Source: Paramecium sonneborni
Lineage: Eukaryota > Ciliophora > Oligohymenophorea > Peniculida > Parameciidae
NCBI GenBank assembly: GCA_905182985.1
Contig: CAJJDN010000055.1
Location: 82,511-93,189, forward strand
DNA length: 10,679 nucleotides
Reading direction: 5' to 3'
The notes under the pieces were generated by a model. It had not been told where the DNA came from. It made no database searches and saw nothing but the letters and a program-made list of their open reading frames with translations. Every line of letters begins with the position of its first letter. Position 1 is the first letter of the stretch. Shown piece after piece: positions 1-9,636 of the stretch. Position numbers and translations under genes: made by a program.

Positions 1-3000
1 TTTATTTTTTTATGCTAATCTTTATTTATGTACATAAGGAAAAATAATATTATTGGTAGAATTAATCCTATTAATAAGGAACCATGAATACAAATCCATA
101 TATCCAAGTGAGATGATTTGATGATCCATAAATCATGGATACATCACCTTATATATAATCCAAATCTGATATTCTTCTAACTGCCAGTATTGAAAAATAT
201 CTTTAATATTAATAATTTTTTACTGATTTATTAAGGATGCATAATTTTAAATATACAAACATAAAGCAGTAATTGAAATAATTCTACTCTAAAATTTTTA
301 GTTTTTTAGAATTGATATTAATGAAAATCCAATAAAAATAATCAATATCTAACAGACAATAATTCCAAACATTACTAATATTCTACTATAAATTAAATCT
401 ATCCTTTTTATTTCCGCTACCAGACATTCAAAAAAATTAGCCATAAAATATGAAGTATCATTTGATGGATTACAATGTTTAAAGATAGTGAGAAATTAAT
501 ATTATATGTAAAAATGAGTGAAAAAATCCATAAATAATTAAGAAATAATTTAAGATAAATACTTCATGATATAATATATTTATTTTATAATACCTTGTTA
601 GAGTTTGAATAAAATTTCTGCAAATTTTTAATTTTATCTAAGCTTAAGCTATGCATATAATTAATTTGTTTATTCAATGCTGCTAATAGTTAATAGTGTT
701 GAAAGAAGAGCCCTAAAAAATATTAATAATTTATACCAAATTGATACTAAGAAAAAGGCTATCAATCTCTTTGAAAGTTCATCACACTGTTAACAATCTA
801 ATTATTACTAGTTTTTAAAGAATTAACCATCTCCTCTTAAATTATATCTATCACATTCTTCACATAATGCTCCTATATGACCTTTAAAGCAAAGGTCATC
901 ACCTATTACCCATCCTCCTAAATAATGATTTGGATTTTTATAAACAAAATTCTACATTTTCTGTAATATAACTTGGCCTCCAAAATCCAGGCTTTAAGTT
1001 AATTTTATTAGATGTAATGGCTTCAAATTTATTTTGATCAAAAAGTGAACATTTTGTACTATTATAAGTCACTGAATAGAATCCTTATTCTGATTAACAT
1101 TTTTGGCATCCATGAGAAATATAAAATTCACCTAATTAGCATAAGAAGCTTTTAACTTTCATTCTATAAGCCAAACTCTCTTATTGATATTCTGTTTTAC
1201 ATAAAACTAAAATTTCATATATCTTTTTATCTTATTGGTTGTATGGATCCATATTAAATTATAATAAACCTAGATTAAAGCCCTTAATTTAATGATTAAA
1301 ATTTATTGTTGATATTGTATTCAATTCAATTACTTTTTAAGATTTAATATCAAAAATTTATTATTGCACATTGCTTGTAGAGTTTAGAAAGTTTATTTGT
1401 TGTTCATTCATACTATTCTTAAATTTAATTGTAAATTCATTTATACATGATTAATATATTAAAACCTGAGGATTATAAAGTTCAAAATTCAATATTTATT
1501 AACCACTTGGAATAAATAAAAAATTAGTTTATATTATATGATCTTAAGATATAATATTAAATGGTTTTATTTCTAAAACTTAATATGAACTATTTCCCAT
1601 TATTCTTACTTATTAATGCATTTCTACCTAATTTATAGATAGAGATAAATGATTAGGTAATTCATTAATATTATTTGAAGCCATCTTAGCAAAATTAAAT
1701 AAGAGTAGAGACTACATAAAATTATTTGTATTTAAACTACTATTTCCACTTAAATAAATACCTCCTGCCTCTTCTGCTGAATTATTAATAATTATAGTAG
1801 ATTTAATAATAAATCTTTAAGTACCTTCTTCAAAATAGAATCCACCTCCACTAAAAGTAGCAAAATTATAAATAATTTTTGAATTTGATATTTTTACTCT
1901 TAAATTTTAGACTAAAATTCCTGATCCCAATCTACCTATGTTAGAAATAAAAGTAGAATGTTTAATTATTAAAATGTTTTCAACTCTCATATTTGATTTA
2001 GCCCATATACAACCATAGTCTTTTATTGAATTCTTAATGCATGATAATTCTGATATTTGAAATTACTGAAAATTATTCAATTCAAAGTAAAGTAAACCAT
2101 TCTGACAATATGAACAGTTATTATTTAATAACATAACCTTTGAGAATGATACTTTAGTTTTATCTGTAACAGTCTTCATATTGATTAAAGACCCGTTTTT
2201 ATTCGAATAACTAATTAAATCATCAAAAAAGGTTTATAAAAACTCTTCTGCACGAATCTTTTAGACTACATAAATACTTTTCAAGCTGCATTAATGAAAT
2301 TCAAATTCAATATGATTCTAATCAAAAGATTTTAAATTCTTTTAAATTTATGCGAAATCTTTTAAATTTGATATTGTAATATTATTAAGATATATTCTTG
2401 ATTGCTAAATATTATTATTTTATATATCCACTAAATGCAAAGGATAGAATGTTATAACATCTATAAATTTACAATTAATTAATGAAATCAATTTTGAATC
2501 TAAAACTTTTATTAAAGAATATAAAACAATTCCTTCAATTGGTATTCCATTTAGCAATAATTCACATCCTTAGAAATTCATTATTGCATTATTGCTAATA
2601 ACTTTTTGAATTTCAATTAGACTTATTGATCCAAGAGATTAAAGGAAATTCATTAAGGCGTGAACATTCTAAATTATCATAAAATTTTCGATATTCACTT
2701 TATTTTATTAGGCATTTTAAAAATCAGCTTCAAAATTTATTATTTAATTAACAAGTGAAAAACAATCCTTGGCAAATATATTTCTAATTTAGATGTTATT
2801 TTATGCAGATGAAGGATATATTGAAAAAATGGATGATGATAGTCTATTTTAAACATCTTTAAAAGTAATATTTTAAAGATTGATAAATAATAAACTATTC
2901 TTGCCATTAATTGTAAAAGCGCCATCATTTTGAACTTTGGAAGTTAGTAAATTGTATGCATGAATAATACTACAGTTTTATATAATTACTATTCCATCTC

Positions 3001-6000
3001 CTTATGTATTGATATTAAATACTTGACTACTTAAAGTATTTATATAATTGAATACTCCATTGAAAATCGTGAGTTTAGAAACAGTTGTTGATAAAACTCC
3101 CCCAATAATCTCAATTTTAAATGATTATGAAATAACATTAGTAATTTCATTTTAATTATACTCCTCCTATAACTCAATTTCATAATATTAAATCCACAAT
3201 TCTTAATCAATGTAATTATGATTGGAAACCTAAAAATTATCTATTTAGATTTCAAATAAAAATAGAGAAAAATAGGACTAAGAAGAATTTGTCAAAGTAT
3301 TATTAAAACAATAGATATTAGTTAACATCATGAAACTCTAAGGTGAATTGACATATAAAAGACTCGCTGAAGTTTTTGATGGATCTTTATTATATTAATG
3401 AAGGATATTCTACTCATATAATAGATTATCGATCTTTATAAATTAAGGCTTTTCAGAATATAATTCAATAAGAGAAAAAATTATTCCTAAATATTATTGT
3501 ATTAAAATATTTCCTTTCACTTCCACATCTTTAATGAAAATTTACTCATTCTAATTTAATATAGTTAAAGGATTAGATTATATGGAAATTATTGAATAAT
3601 CTATGCTAAACTAATTTTTTATTGTAATTCTATTTAAAGTAATATTAGTGAATCCAGAAACTTATAGTAATTATGAACGAAAAATACAATTTTTGAAACA
3701 ATCAGGTGATATTTGAACTTTCTATTCCTAATGCCAATTATAATATACGATGTTTTCAATTATTATCAATGGAATGACTTATAAGGAAATCAAACGATAA
3801 TTCTTAGTATTTCTTAAAAAGATATTTTTGATAATTAAGCTAAAACTGTTAATGGTTATAAGAAACTACTCTTAATTACAAGAAATAATATTATCCTCAA
3901 AATAAAGGTTTTGTAACAAATACCTAACTTAAGATGTTGATTATTTTTATTCTGTATTAATAATCTTCTAAATTTATTTATTTTTATTAATAGCTGAAAT
4001 TAATAATAAATTAAATAAATATAAAAGGAAAATAAAATAAAAATTGATTCCTAATATATAATAAAAAATAAAGAAAAATTTTATACAGTATTTGCTAGAA
4101 TCGAAATGTTATTCATCTAAATTGCTTAATTTAAGAGTACTGATGAGACCTATGAAATAAATTAAATTGAAATTAACTTGTTTCCGTTCATGAAAATATT
4201 ACTACAAAAAAAGTCATAATTAAAAATGATAAATTTCGAATTAATTATCTAATTTTAAATAATTTAAAAATTGCTGATAGTTATAACAGTTTTTTCAACA
4301 CTATAGATAAGATTTAAATTATTAAGTAACGAGTTTACGATAAGCATCCCTTTAAAAATAATGTTAGATAACTGATTCTGAGTTTGATAGAAATGCATTA
4401 TTGTTGAATTATAAAATTCACAGGAATCAATGGAAAAGTTTTCAATATGTATGCTTCTTCTAATATTTTATAATAAAAATATTGTAGAATTAGTGAATCT
4501 ACAGTTTTAAAGTTGAAAATTATTAATTATTATTTCAGCGTTTTAATCTGCGCAAATAAGATTAAAAACTATTGAATTCTCAATACTAATATTAAAAATT
4601 GAAACATTTTATATATTTACATTAATGAAGCTCTCTCCTAGAATAGACATATAGATTGGAGAATTTGTATTTGAATAAAATTGTGTGTTAACTACCTTTA
4701 AACAATTGATAAGTCTCTATTTTTAAATATTAAAACCAACTCCTTCTATATCAGAAAACTCAGATGATTTAATATGATAACATCATATTTTAAAATTGAC
4801 AATTTAAATTGATCAGTCATTAAATATATAGGATTTGATCTGCCCTGAAGTTTTACTTTTTTTTATTACACTGAAAATATATTTTCTTTGAAAGTATTTT
4901 CAATAATTTATTCAGATCGGTAAATTTCACAATTGTATTCTGGTAGTTGAAGTGTTAATGTCATATATTTAAGCCCTATTTCATTGAAATATTGATAATT
5001 ATAATATTGACTTAAATCAGATTGAAAATTATCCAAATAATTACAATAAAAATCCCCCTTAATAAAATACTATAAATACATAATTCATTTCTGAATTGTA
5101 GTTGCAATTATTTTAAAAACAAAATTATGCAATTTTTAAGTTTTGGTTTAGAACAAAAAAACTTTCTTGAAATATTACTAGATTCACAAACAGAACACAT
5201 TTCATCACAATATTTTTTGCATACATATTGTATTTTTTCATATCCTTTTATACATTAGGTTTCCAAGAACCTTGGTCTCATTAATTTACCATTAAATAAA
5301 GCCGAATTAGGTAAGTATTAAATTACAAAACCTTTAACTAACCATTTCCAAGGTTCTAAATTATTCTCTTCAAAAAATTGTTTTGCAAATTCAGCAAATT
5401 AAACATTTTGTAGTTTTTTATGGAGTTTAGATGCATTGCATACAATTTAAAAGGTGAATTTGACAATTTATTATTTCTAAAGCAAAACTGAAATCATTAA
5501 TTGCGGATAATATGCAAATTTCTTTTTCGTCTTAATTAATATAAGATCTTAAACAATTTTATTATGATGGCTTTTATAATATGCATTATCCTATTTTGAA
5601 ATCAAAAACAAATTCCTCATTACATTATGCACAACCTTCTTTAATCTCTTCATCTATTAAAGTTTAAACTTGATAAAACTCTAAAGTAGTTTTTTTAGGA
5701 TCACTTACTAAATAATTAAAACAATATAAACAGTTCTTGATTTTACAAGTAACACATTTTTTATAAAAATCTACAAAATTAGGAGGTTCGCAAAATTTAT
5801 TCGTTCAAGAAAAATGAAGGTGGAAAATATATTTCTTAGGAGTTTAAACATTTTAAATTTGTTGCTATAAGGTAACATTTTAGACAAAATTCTGGGCATT
5901 AATAACAATCATTTTGTAGTGATTGACAAAATCTTTTAAATTTAAATATCGATTCAACTTGATCAACTTAAATTTATGGTTATTTAATTGTATTGCAATC

Positions 6001-7732
6001 TGAACAGTATTGTACATCTTGTCCTACTAAAATATATTGCAATTTTTGATCTGTCAAGTAGTTTGAAGTGTTTCCATAGTTATCTGTCGTTAATATTGTT
6101 TAACAAAAAAGAATTTGACCCCATTATTTAGGATTTTATACACATTCCAAACATGTTATAACATTGTTGTTAATTATTGATGGACTTATCTATTATATAA
6201 TAATAATACCATTAATAGCACTCATTATTTATTTCAAAAAATCCATATTGACATTCTTCTTTCAATGATATTTCTTAAATTAAGTCAAATTATAAAGATT
6301 AATAATTGATACATAGATCGTTCAACTCAATAGTTCCATAAACACAGATGCATTCTTTAAAATCTGGTAAATATATTCTATTTGATGATTCAAAACACAC
6401 AATCTTTTTTTGTTGGACCATCACATTCCTTACAATTAGGATGGCAATTTATATATGATTGATATCTTTCTAGACAATTTAATAACTTTAAACCTACAAT
6501 TTATATATTTAAATAATTTAATTTAGATTATAAAATATTACCATAAAGCAATTTAAATTAAACCATATTAAATTGATTAACTTCTAAATTCATATTAAAT
6601 TTTATTTGATCAAAACCTTAGTAAAATGTTATTGAAATTGAAATAGAGGTTTCTGTCTTTTTTACTAGGATATAATGCCATAATTAGATATCGCAAGCTA
6701 TGTCGAATGTTTATGTCTTTAAAAAGGGATCGTTTGAAAAATCAATATTAACAACCGGAAATGTAAAACTATATGTTGTGACAATGATTTGGTTTCCTAA
6801 AGATGAGATTTTGTAAAATAACTGAAATTAACATAAATTTTCTGTGATCATTTTTGGATTATTAAAATTGCTTGATAATTTAAACAATTAAAAATAAAAT
6901 TCATCCTAGTATTATTAAATTTCCATAATTTTTATCCAACTTGATAATAAAAATTCTTAATTATTTATTTGTTAGAGTAAAAATTAAGATAAATCTTAAT
7001 TTTATATTAAAAAATCGCCTATTTCAGTTCTTGGATTTTATTAACAATCACTGTACCTTTCAATATCTTAAGTGATAATCTCTTCGAAATAGTCAGGCTC
7101 ATTTAAATAAGCATTAATTAGATACATTATTTTTCCTGGATAGAAAGAAAGTAAACTATTTTCAAGTGTATAAAGTGGTGAATTCTAACTTACTTTGAAA
7201 TCCCCTCCAACTATTAAGTTAGGATTTATTTTATTATCTTAAAGAAATTCAATTTAAATTGATTTTGAAAAAAATTAAGTGTTTTTTTCTTATATAATAA
7301 CTTGTTTTTATGAAGGAATAGTTATGAATCCATAAAAATACAAATAAATTCATATGATACTTAATTGATTGGTATTTCCTCTTTAAAATCACTACCATCT
7401 CTACCTAAAAATTAAACATATTTCTTGATTGTTTTTTATTCAAAATTGACACAATCATATTATATAAAATACAATTGATTATTTATCTAATCCTAAATTC
7501 TAAACTCATGGAAACAACTACTATCAAGTATTCCAATCTCTCCAATTTATACAACATTACTTAATGGTACATATTTACTCCAAACTCCAAACCCTGCACA
7601 ATTCATACCGAAATCCATATAATTTTCTATTGATTTAATAACAAGTGGATAATTTGATGGTAAAGTTATTATTTACTAGGATAGTGAATACTAAAAAATT
7701 ATTATTGTTAGCAAACGTGATGAAATTCTCAT
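1..7732 (-). CDS. Giant ciliate surface protein: LamG-like, furin-like Cys repeats, beta-helix, multi-TM tail (3' end outside window)
   Basis: Read with UAA/UAG = Gln and UGA = stop. The start is the ATG at 7732-7730, followed by a signal peptide (MRISSRLLTIIIFQYSLSQQ, residues 1-20). Approximate layout: residues 30-180 laminin-G-like, ending L-I-V-G-G-D-F near 7203; 180-415 beta-rich; 415-860 cysteine-rich with furin/GF-receptor-like motifs (C-H-P-N-C-K-E-C-D-G-P near 6420, E-C-Y-Q-C near 6205, C-V-T-C near 5750); 880-2150 Asn/Ile/Gln-rich beta-helix repeats; 2160-2300 C-terminal Cys module (C-Q-K-C, then L-K-P-G-F-W-R-P, then L-G-G-W and G-A-L-C-E-E-C-D); then hydrophobic helices to the window edge (G-L-I-L-P-I-I-L-F-F-L). 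Long segments are open, for example 899-4213. Two supported introns and one probable intron interrupt it. Several frame slips remain, so it is either intact with assembly errors or a young pseudogene. A role as a cell-surface receptor or adhesin is inference from architecture. Confidence 0.85.
201..223 (-). other. 23-nt intron in the large gene
   Basis: On the minus strand it begins GTAAAAAA and ends ATTAAAG. Removing it joins the frame coding N-Y-A-S-L-I-N to the frame coding Q-Y-F-S-I-L-A-V-R-R-I-S-D-L-D-Y, which continues through Y-I-Q-G-D-V-S-M and W-I-Y-G-F-V-F-M. That continuation matches the membrane-proximal C-terminal part expected for this family, and the frame change is exactly what the length predicts. 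Confidence 0.8.
4759..4781 (-). other. Probable 23-nt intron in the large gene
   Basis: On the minus strand it begins GTTATC and ends CTGAG. Removing it links S-I-L-K-Y-D to F-S-D-I-E-G-V-G-F-N-I, restoring one open beta-helix frame. The 5' and 3' ends are weaker than the usual GTA...TAG. A one-base loss near here would also connect the two frames, so the call is tentative. Confidence 0.5.
6185..6209 (-). other. 25-nt intron in the large gene
   Basis: On the minus strand this begins GTATTATT and ends GATAAG. Removing it joins the frame coding F-F-E-I-N-N-E-C-Y-Q to the frame coding P-S-I-I-N-N-N-V-I-T-C-L-E-C. The codon split by the intron becomes TGT (Cys), which completes a C-x-x-C pair (C-Y-Q-C) of the kind repeated through this region. 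Without removal the frame reads C-Y-Q-W-Y-Y-Y-Y and the downstream Cys-rich frame is lost. The size is the usual one for Paramecium introns. Confidence 0.85.
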
Positions 7733-8052
7733 TCCTAAAAAATTTTAATTTAATTTATTTTAAATCATTTAGATGAATATGAATCACATAATTAATAATA
7801 AATATCATTTAATTATCTAATATTTTAAAAATAATTTTTATTTATAGTACTTGATTTTTTTATATACTAATCATTTTTCAATTTATGGAATTCAAGATAC
7901 TTGGACTCATTTTTCTTTTATTTTAACTTTTACTAATAATTAAATTAAGAAAATATAGATATGAGTACAGATGGATAAATTTTAAGAATGTATTTTATAT
8001 TTTTCTCCTATTTAGAGATTAAATCATAGACATTTCGAAGCAAACTAATATA
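7733..8052. other. AT-rich gap between divergent genes
   Basis: These 320 bases separate the start of the large minus-strand gene from the first codon of the plus-strand MORN-like copy. The stretch is almost wholly A/T with short T and A runs. I see no long frame, no repeat and no sharp promoter motif. By position it should hold the upstream control region of the large gene and perhaps of the plus-strand copy. Confidence 0.5.
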
Positions 8053-8487
8053 ATGAATAATTATGAATAAATAAAATACTTATAGTTGGTTGGACAATAC
8101 GGATAATAAAATAAAAGCTTAGCTTATTGATAAGTATATATGAAGAGAAAACAAGTACTTGAATTACGTAAATAGTATATGGAATAATTGACATGTATTT
8201 TTCAATGATATTATACATTAAAGATGGTAAAAAAGCTGGACAATTAAAAACTTTTAGAGATTTCAAATTATCACCTTTAAAGGTAAATATAATATTATTG
8301 GTCATAAAATTGGTTGGTGGAGTTTTTATGTTGAGGGGAATGCAAAGAAAAACATTATTTTAGTGGAGGTGAATAATATGAAAAAAAAAGTAGGTAACTT
8401 CTAGAAAGCTTGAAGAGTTAGCAGAATCAAGGAAATATATAAAATTATTTGAAGTAGCGAATTTAATATGATTAGTAAACAATTTGA
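8053..8487 (+). pseudogene. Frame-broken MORN-like (G-K-K-x-G-x-W repeat) family gene
   Basis: The plus strand opens at ATG 8053 with MNNYEQIKYLQLVGQYGQQN and hits UGA at 8128-8130. Family-like blocks follow in three frames: D-G-K-K-A-G-Q-L-K-T-F-R-D-F from 8223, G-K-Y-N-I-I-G-H-K-I-G-W-W-S-F-Y from 8282, and E-C-K-E-K-H-Y-F-S-G-G-E-Q-Y from 8338 to a UGA at 8485-8487. The G-x-Y, K-K-x-G-x-W and G-G-x-x-Y units recall the large repetitive family found in Paramecium, related in look to MORN repeats. Function is unknown. One switch (frame 8282 to frame 8338) falls at a GGGG run. The copy is far shorter than usual members, so it is a decayed fragment or a frame-damaged short copy. An 86-codon standard-code ORF on the opposite strand at 8045-8305 looks like a shadow. 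Confidence 0.6.
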
Positions 8488-8738
8488 TATACATTTAGAG
8501 CCCAGTAAACATTTTCAGAATAAAGTGATTCAGAGAATTTGAGAACATTTATATTTATGAACATTCAATAGTATAAAAAGTTATATATTTTTGATATTAT
8601 CTTATCTAAAACAGCTATAACAATTTTGGCAATTTATTGTCCTATCCATTAAATATTTTCTGATTAGAATTTAAGAATTTTGTTTATTAAATTAAATAAA
8701 TGAGCATTGATATTTTTATACATTCTCAATATTATTTT
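8488..8738 (-). other. Open extension downstream of the UGA of the 8739-9210 gene
   Basis: In the same minus-strand frame as the neighbouring gene, the sequence stays open after its UGA from 8738 down to the next UGA at 8565-8567. It reads K-I-I-L-R-M-Y-K-N-I-N-A-H-L-F-N, then I-Q-W-I-G-Q-Q-I-A-K-I-V-I-A-V-L-D-K. About 57 open codons is not significant in this composition. It could be 3' flank, a C-terminal part cut off by a nonsense mutation, or a readthrough extension. I see nothing else in the stretch. Confidence 0.3.
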
Positions 8739-9210
8739 TCATTCTTCTTCTTTAATTACATCTTTTGTCCTTAAAATTTTAAATAAAGAAAAAATTTGAG
8801 TAATTTTATTGGAATTGACCGTTAAAGTTGAAATTTCTCTTGTCCTATTTTCAAATTCTTTGTGCTCATTTTGATAAGAACTGCATATTATTTGATCATT
8901 ATTATTAAAAATAACTATTTCTTAAACTGATTGATGATTATTGATTATATTGATTTCTATGTCAAGATATTAAAAATTCTAAAAAAGAGAAAAATTTTAT
9001 TACAGTAGTTAAGAAAGCATGATAATTAACAATTTTTAAACAATTTAAAGACATGAACAATTGATTTTAATAACCAATAATAAAGAAAGAATTAATGGAT
9101 TTATAAATCATAATAAAATTAATTGTTTGTAAATATTTTAAATCATTCTTATATAAAACAAGAGTAAATTCATTCGCTTTTTTTAATCTATATTTAAAAA
9201 ATAGCTTCAT
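8739..9210 (-). CDS. Unrecognised 148-residue protein, two exons
   Basis: With the ciliate code the minus strand opens at ATG 9210-9208 (M-K-L-F-F-K-Y-R-L-K-K-A-N-E-F-T-L). Exon 1 (9210-9004) is exactly 69 codons. A 25-nt intron follows, then exon 2 (8978-8739) is exactly 80 codons ending K-D-V-I-K-E-E-E then UGA. The frame mixes hydrophobic and charged residues (Q-I-I-C-S-S-Y-Q-N-E-H-K-E-F-E-N-R) unlike neighbouring non-coding DNA. I do not recognise the family; there is no clear signal peptide or membrane helix. An in-frame ATG at 9285 would add 25 residues, but they are Ile-rich and less convincing. The frame stays open past the UGA, so this may be the N-terminal part of a truncated gene. 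Upstream 9211-9390 is AT-rich flank. Confidence 0.55.
8979..9003 (-). other. 25-nt intron in the 148-residue gene
   Basis: On the minus strand it begins GTAATAAAAT and ends TTTTTTAG, the classic Paramecium intron form, and falls between codons (phase 0). Removing it joins H-A-F-L-T-T to N-F-Q-Y-L-D-I-E-I-N in one frame. Both flanking exons are whole numbers of codons, which strongly supports the gene being or having been real. Confidence 0.75.
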
Positions 9211-9390
9211 TCTTTACTAATTATATAAATTTATAAATCTTGATCGCTTAATTATTATACTAAAGTTTAAAACATTAAATCTCATTTATTTATTTTAAGA
9301 GATTGCACATATTTAATTATCAATGTTAAAATAAATTATCATTCAAAAGCTACTAAATAATATTATACTTTGATAAATATTTTATTAAAA

Positions 9391-9462
9391 CGCCAAGTAG
9401 TTTAGAGGGAAAACGCTACCCTGGAGCGGTAGAGATCCGAGTTCAAGTCTTCGGGTTGGTGA
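9391..9462 (+). tRNA. tRNA-like gene, anticodon GGA on a Gly-like body (possible pseudogene)
   Basis: Cloverleaf by eye: acceptor CGCCAAG (9391-9397) pairs with GTTGGTG except a G-G at the last pair; T8 at 9398; D stem GTTT/AAAC; anticodon stem CTACC/GGTAG (9416-9420 and 9428-9432) with loop CTGGAGC, anticodon GGA at 9423-9425; T loop in the B-box GTTCAAGTC (9441-9449). The A box is also intact (TAGTTTAGAGG from 9398). The T stem CCGAG would pair perfectly with CTCGG, but the sequence has CTTCGG, one T too many. GGA would read Ser UCC/UCU codons, yet the long variable arm of tRNA-Ser is absent. The anticodon stem, variable region and acceptor resemble eukaryotic tRNA-Gly. It is either a mutated tRNA-Gly/pseudogene, a sequence with an indel error, or an unusual tRNA. 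Confidence 0.7.
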
Positions 9463-9463
9463 A

Positions 9464-9473
9464 TTTTTTTTTT
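9464..9473 (+). terminator. Pol III terminator (T10)
   Basis: Ten consecutive T residues begin two bases after the tRNA-like gene. This is the normal RNA polymerase III stop signal and supports the gene being, or having been, transcribed. Confidence 0.7.
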
Positions 9474-9636
9474 ATTAATTCTGATAAATTTTATTAATAA
9501 TTAAGTAGCCTAAAATCTATAGTTGTTTTTTTTGAGAGTTGTTTCACAAAACTTTTTTTGTTTTATAAGTCATTTTAATTGTCTTATATACAAGAATGAT
9601 TATAAAAAAAAATTTTAGATTTAATATTTTCAAGTG

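Noticed and set aside
2325..2370. Repeated TTTTAAATT motifs
   Set aside because: They fall in continuous coding sequence of the beta-helix region (Asn, Leu, Lys, Phe codons) and are explained by composition.
2740..2928. 62-codon standard-code ORF on the minus strand
   Set aside because: It lies inside the 3.3-kb open ciliate-code frame of the giant gene, in another frame, and is a shadow.
7733..8052. CRISPR-like or tandem repeat array
   Set aside because: Only short A/T runs are present, with no repeated unit and spacer pattern.
8045..8305. 86-codon standard-code ORF on the minus strand
   Set aside because: It overlaps the plus-strand MORN-like blocks, which have recognisable motifs; the minus translation is a hydrophobic AT-rich artefact.
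9391..9462. Suppressor tRNA for UAA/UAG codons
   Set aside because: The anticodon is GGA, not UUA or CUA, so it cannot be the glutamine tRNA that decodes the reassigned stops.
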